DNA of 23,753 nt from GCA-2686765 sp036012725. GTDB taxonomy: Bacteria > Pseudomonadota > Alphaproteobacteria > Rhodospirillales > 2-02-FULL-58-16. Below, piece by piece: positions 22,378 to 23,753 of this stretch (the stretch's first letter is position 1; each line of letters begins with the position of its first letter). Where the stretch lies: NCBI GenBank assembly GCA_036012725.1, contig DASCPW010000034.1, forward strand, positions 1 to 23,753, written 5' to 3'. The notes under the pieces were generated by a model that saw only the letters and a program-made list of their open reading frames with translations, searched no databases and was not told the DNA's origin. The translations under genes and the position numbers were made by a program.

Positions 22378-23223
22378 TTGAGCTTTCTTGACCGTATTGC
22401 CGCTTGTGCCCCCCCCAGAATCTCCCGTTACCGGACTTTTCGCGTCGATGGCAACGAGGTCGGGCAAGTCAAAGATGATTTCGCCGCCGTTCTCGGGAAC
22501 TTCCCGGACGTCTTTTCCGTTTCCGGAGATGGCATCGAACTGGCCCCTGATTTAAACGGTTTCGAGCAACGGACCAAGGCCGTGGATAGGGTGTTGAGAG
22601 CGTTGGCCGAACGGCAGGTCATCCGAGGCTGGCGTGAAGAAAAATATCCCGTGGCAACGTCATTCAAGTCGCCGGCGCTGTTCCATATGGAGCGGGCGGC
22701 GGTGGCCCTATTCGGGGTGCGGGCTTACGGAGTCCATATGAACGGCTTCACCGGCGCTGGCACCGGCATGAAAATGTGGATTGGCCGACGCGGCCTTGAC
22801 AGGATGTTGGCGCCGGGCAAGCTCGATCAGATCGTCGCCGGCGGGCAACCGGCGGGCCTTTCCTTGCGCCAAAATCTGATCAAGGAAAGCGCCGAGGAGG
22901 CCTCCATCCCCGCCGAGCTGGCGGGCAAGGCGATTGCCGTCGGCGGGACATCTTATTGCATGGAGCGTCCCGAGGGTTTGCGCCGCGATCTGTTGTTCAA
23001 TTTCGACCTTGAGTTGCCCGCCGATTTCGAGCCGGTCAACAACGACGGGGAAATCTCTGAATTCTACTTGTGGCCGATTGAACAAGTGATCGAGACAGTG
23101 CGTGATACGGATGAATTCAAGTTCAATTGCTCCCTGGTGGTTATTGATTTCCTGATCCGCCACGGTTTTATCGAACCCGACCATGCCGATTATGTCGAGT
23201 TGGTCCGGGGCCTTCACGGATGA
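22378..23223 (+). CDS. Nudix hydrolase, DUF4743 / thiamine-pyrophosphokinase-related family
   Basis: A 281-residue protein with an N-terminal DUF4743-like domain (MSFLDRIAAC, FRVDGNEVGQV) and a C-terminal Nudix domain. The Nudix box runs from GGQPAGLSLRQN (155-166) into LIKESAEEAS (167-176). Metal-binding E170, E173 and E174 are kept. The first Glu of the consensus is L161, Arg is K169 and a Gly is S176, as is common in this subgroup. Plant and yeast relatives act on oxidised thiamine diphosphate derivatives; the bacterial substrate is unproven. The start codon is TTG. A run of 8 C (22409-22416) lies at codons 10-13, so slippage there would break the gene. Confidence 0.87.
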   Translation: MSFLDRIAACAPPRISRYRTFRVDGNEVGQVKDDFAAVLGNFPDVFSVSGDGIELAPDLNGFEQRTKAVDRVLRALAERQVIRGWREEKYPVATSFKSPALFHMERAAVALFGVRAYGVHMNGFTGAGTGMKMWIGRRGLDRMLAPGKLDQIVAGGQPAGLSLRQNLIKESAEEASIPAELAGKAIAVGGTSYCMERPEGLRRDLLFNFDLELPADFEPVNNDGEISEFYLWPIEQVIETVRDTDEFKFNCSLVVIDFLIRHGFIEPDHADYVELVRGLHG

Positions 23224-23330
23224 TTGTGGGCCACTAGCGTAGCGGGACAAACCAGCTATCCTTGATCATGCCGTGAAGGTAGAATAACCATCGTTCTGAA
23301 AGCTTTTGCGAGAGATATCGGTTTAACCAA

Positions 23331-23337
23331 GGGAGGA
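23331..23337 (+). promoter_or_regulatory. Strong ribosome binding site of the MamC-like gene
   Basis: GGGAGGA at 23331-23337 lies 4 nt before ATG 23342 and is one of the best Shine-Dalgarno sites in the window, suggesting high expression. The 118-nt gap after the Nudix gene leaves room for a separate promoter, though no convincing hexamers were found. Confidence 0.7.
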
Positions 23338-23341
23338 CATC

Positions 23342-23671
23342 ATGGCTTTTCAACTTGCCCTGTTCTTGGCTAAAAGCGTCCCCGGTATCGGGGTGCTCGG
23401 TAGTATCGTCGGCGGAGCCGGCGTTCTTGTGCAAGGTCTCAAGGCAAAAGAACGTGGCGAGGTAGACCCCAGACAAGTGGCGGCCAGTACGGTCAAGGAA
23501 GCGACGGGTGCTGGCGCGGCCACTGCCTTTAGCGCCTTTGCCATGGGTGTCGTCGGTGGCGGTTTGGTGGTTTCCCTGGCCACCGCTTTTACCGCCGCGG
23601 TCGCCGGAAAATACGTCTGGGACCGTGGCATGGACTGTCTTGAGGAAAAGTACGAGGAGAGCAAGGCCTGA
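23342..23671 (+). CDS. mamC: MamC-like (Mms13-like) magnetosome membrane protein
   Basis: A 109-residue protein with two glycine-rich membrane helices (about 5-30 and 56-88) joined by a charged loop (31-55). Signatures KSVPGIGVLG (11-20), KEATGAG (52-58), VVGGGLVVSLATAF (70-83) and KYVWDRGMD (90-98) correspond closely, as I recall them, to MamC of Magnetospirillum. In magnetotactic alphaproteobacteria MamC is an abundant magnetosome membrane protein whose acidic loop touches magnetite and affects crystal size. Acidic residues of the loop here are E37, E40, D42 and E53. Normally mamC closes the mamGFDC operon; here it follows a Nudix gene and a minus-strand gene seems to come next. Family membership is well supported; a magnetosome role is inferred. 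Confidence 0.8.
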   Translation: MAFQLALFLAKSVPGIGVLGSIVGGAGVLVQGLKAKERGEVDPRQVAASTVKEATGAGAATAFSAFAMGVVGGGLVVSLATAFTAAVAGKYVWDRGMDCLEEKYEESKA

Positions 23672-23712
23672 TCAGGGGGAAGCGGTCCGGTGCCGAGCAA
23701 TCTTGGGATGCT

Positions 23713-23753
23713 CTAAAACTCGGCCATCCGCCGTACCTCTTCCGGACTTTTCC
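23713..23753 (-). CDS. C-terminal end of an unknown gene (partial)
   Basis: A minus-strand frame enters from the right edge, reads KSPEEVRRMAEF and stops at TAG 23713-23715. The composition is protein-like and the position, tail to tail with the MamC-like gene 41 nt away, is plausible. Twelve residues are too few to name a family. Confidence 0.3.
   Translation of the reverse strand, partial: KSPEEVRRMAEF

Noticed and set aside
22222..22467. Minus-strand open frame beginning MPDLVAIDAKSPVTGD
   Set aside because: It overlaps both the FliG-like gene and the start of the Nudix gene in another frame and ends without a domain.
1..23753. CRISPR arrays, tRNA or rRNA genes, phage or plasmid cores
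   Set aside because: No regularly spaced repeats, cloverleaf genes, rRNA motifs, integrases or replication genes were seen on either strand.

Overview
The window looks like a piece of an alphaproteobacterial chromosome, probably of the Rhodospirillales type. The lineage markers are GcrA with its Cys-rich tail, a class I lysyl-tRNA synthetase, a plant/alphaproteobacterial-type glutamate-cysteine ligase, and a helix-turn-helix/S24 repressor of a style common in that class. Coding DNA is GC-rich. AT-rich islands sit around 6900-6980 and 21150-21420. No rRNA, tRNA, CRISPR array or complete mobile element was found.

Region 1 (1-1716): the 3' end of a membrane protein overlaps by 3 nt, tail to tail, with GDP-L-fucose synthase (fcl). 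Then comes a gene-poor stretch with a possible IS-end relic, and a small secreted ORF that may be decayed. Region 2 (1717-6121): a fused acyltransferase-alpha/beta hydrolase is ATGA-coupled to otnK. An in-frame 15-codon mini-ORF follows, then otnI. OtnI and OtnK would convert 2-oxo-tetronate to 3-oxo-tetronate 4-phosphate, but the usual OtnC decarboxylase/aldolase is absent. Region 3 (6118-10974): a DeoR-type repressor is divergent from four tightly packed genes encoding two E1 alpha/beta pairs of thiamine-diphosphate 2-oxoacid dehydrogenases. The second pair has lost conserved active-site histidines. No E2 or E3 gene is present.

Region 4 (10989-14544): a membrane protein with a cyclic-nucleotide-binding domain, then tldD, then an EAL phosphodiesterase fused to a zinc-binding CZB domain. 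That last gene is interrupted by three in-frame stop codons. Region 5 (14630-20459) is housekeeping: gshA divergent from ubiA, a 56-codon small ORF divergent from ubiD, then class I lysS. Region 6 (20505-22038): an S24 repressor gene broken by a single inserted base, an AT-rich leader of about 450 nt with a GAACATGTTC palindrome, then gcrA. Region 7 (22013-23753): a stand-alone FliG C-terminal-domain protein, a DUF4743-type Nudix hydrolase with a TTG start, and a small protein closely resembling the magnetosome protein MamC.

The most striking item is the MamC-like gene at 23342-23671. It has a strong ribosome binding site but stands alone among core genes rather than behind mamG, mamF and mamD. 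The window therefore hints at a magnetotactic relative (Magnetospirillum, Magnetovibrio, Magnetospira) or at a MamC paralogue with another role; the window alone cannot decide. Two signalling or regulatory genes (EAL-CZB and S24) are broken, which suggests recent loss of some control circuits.
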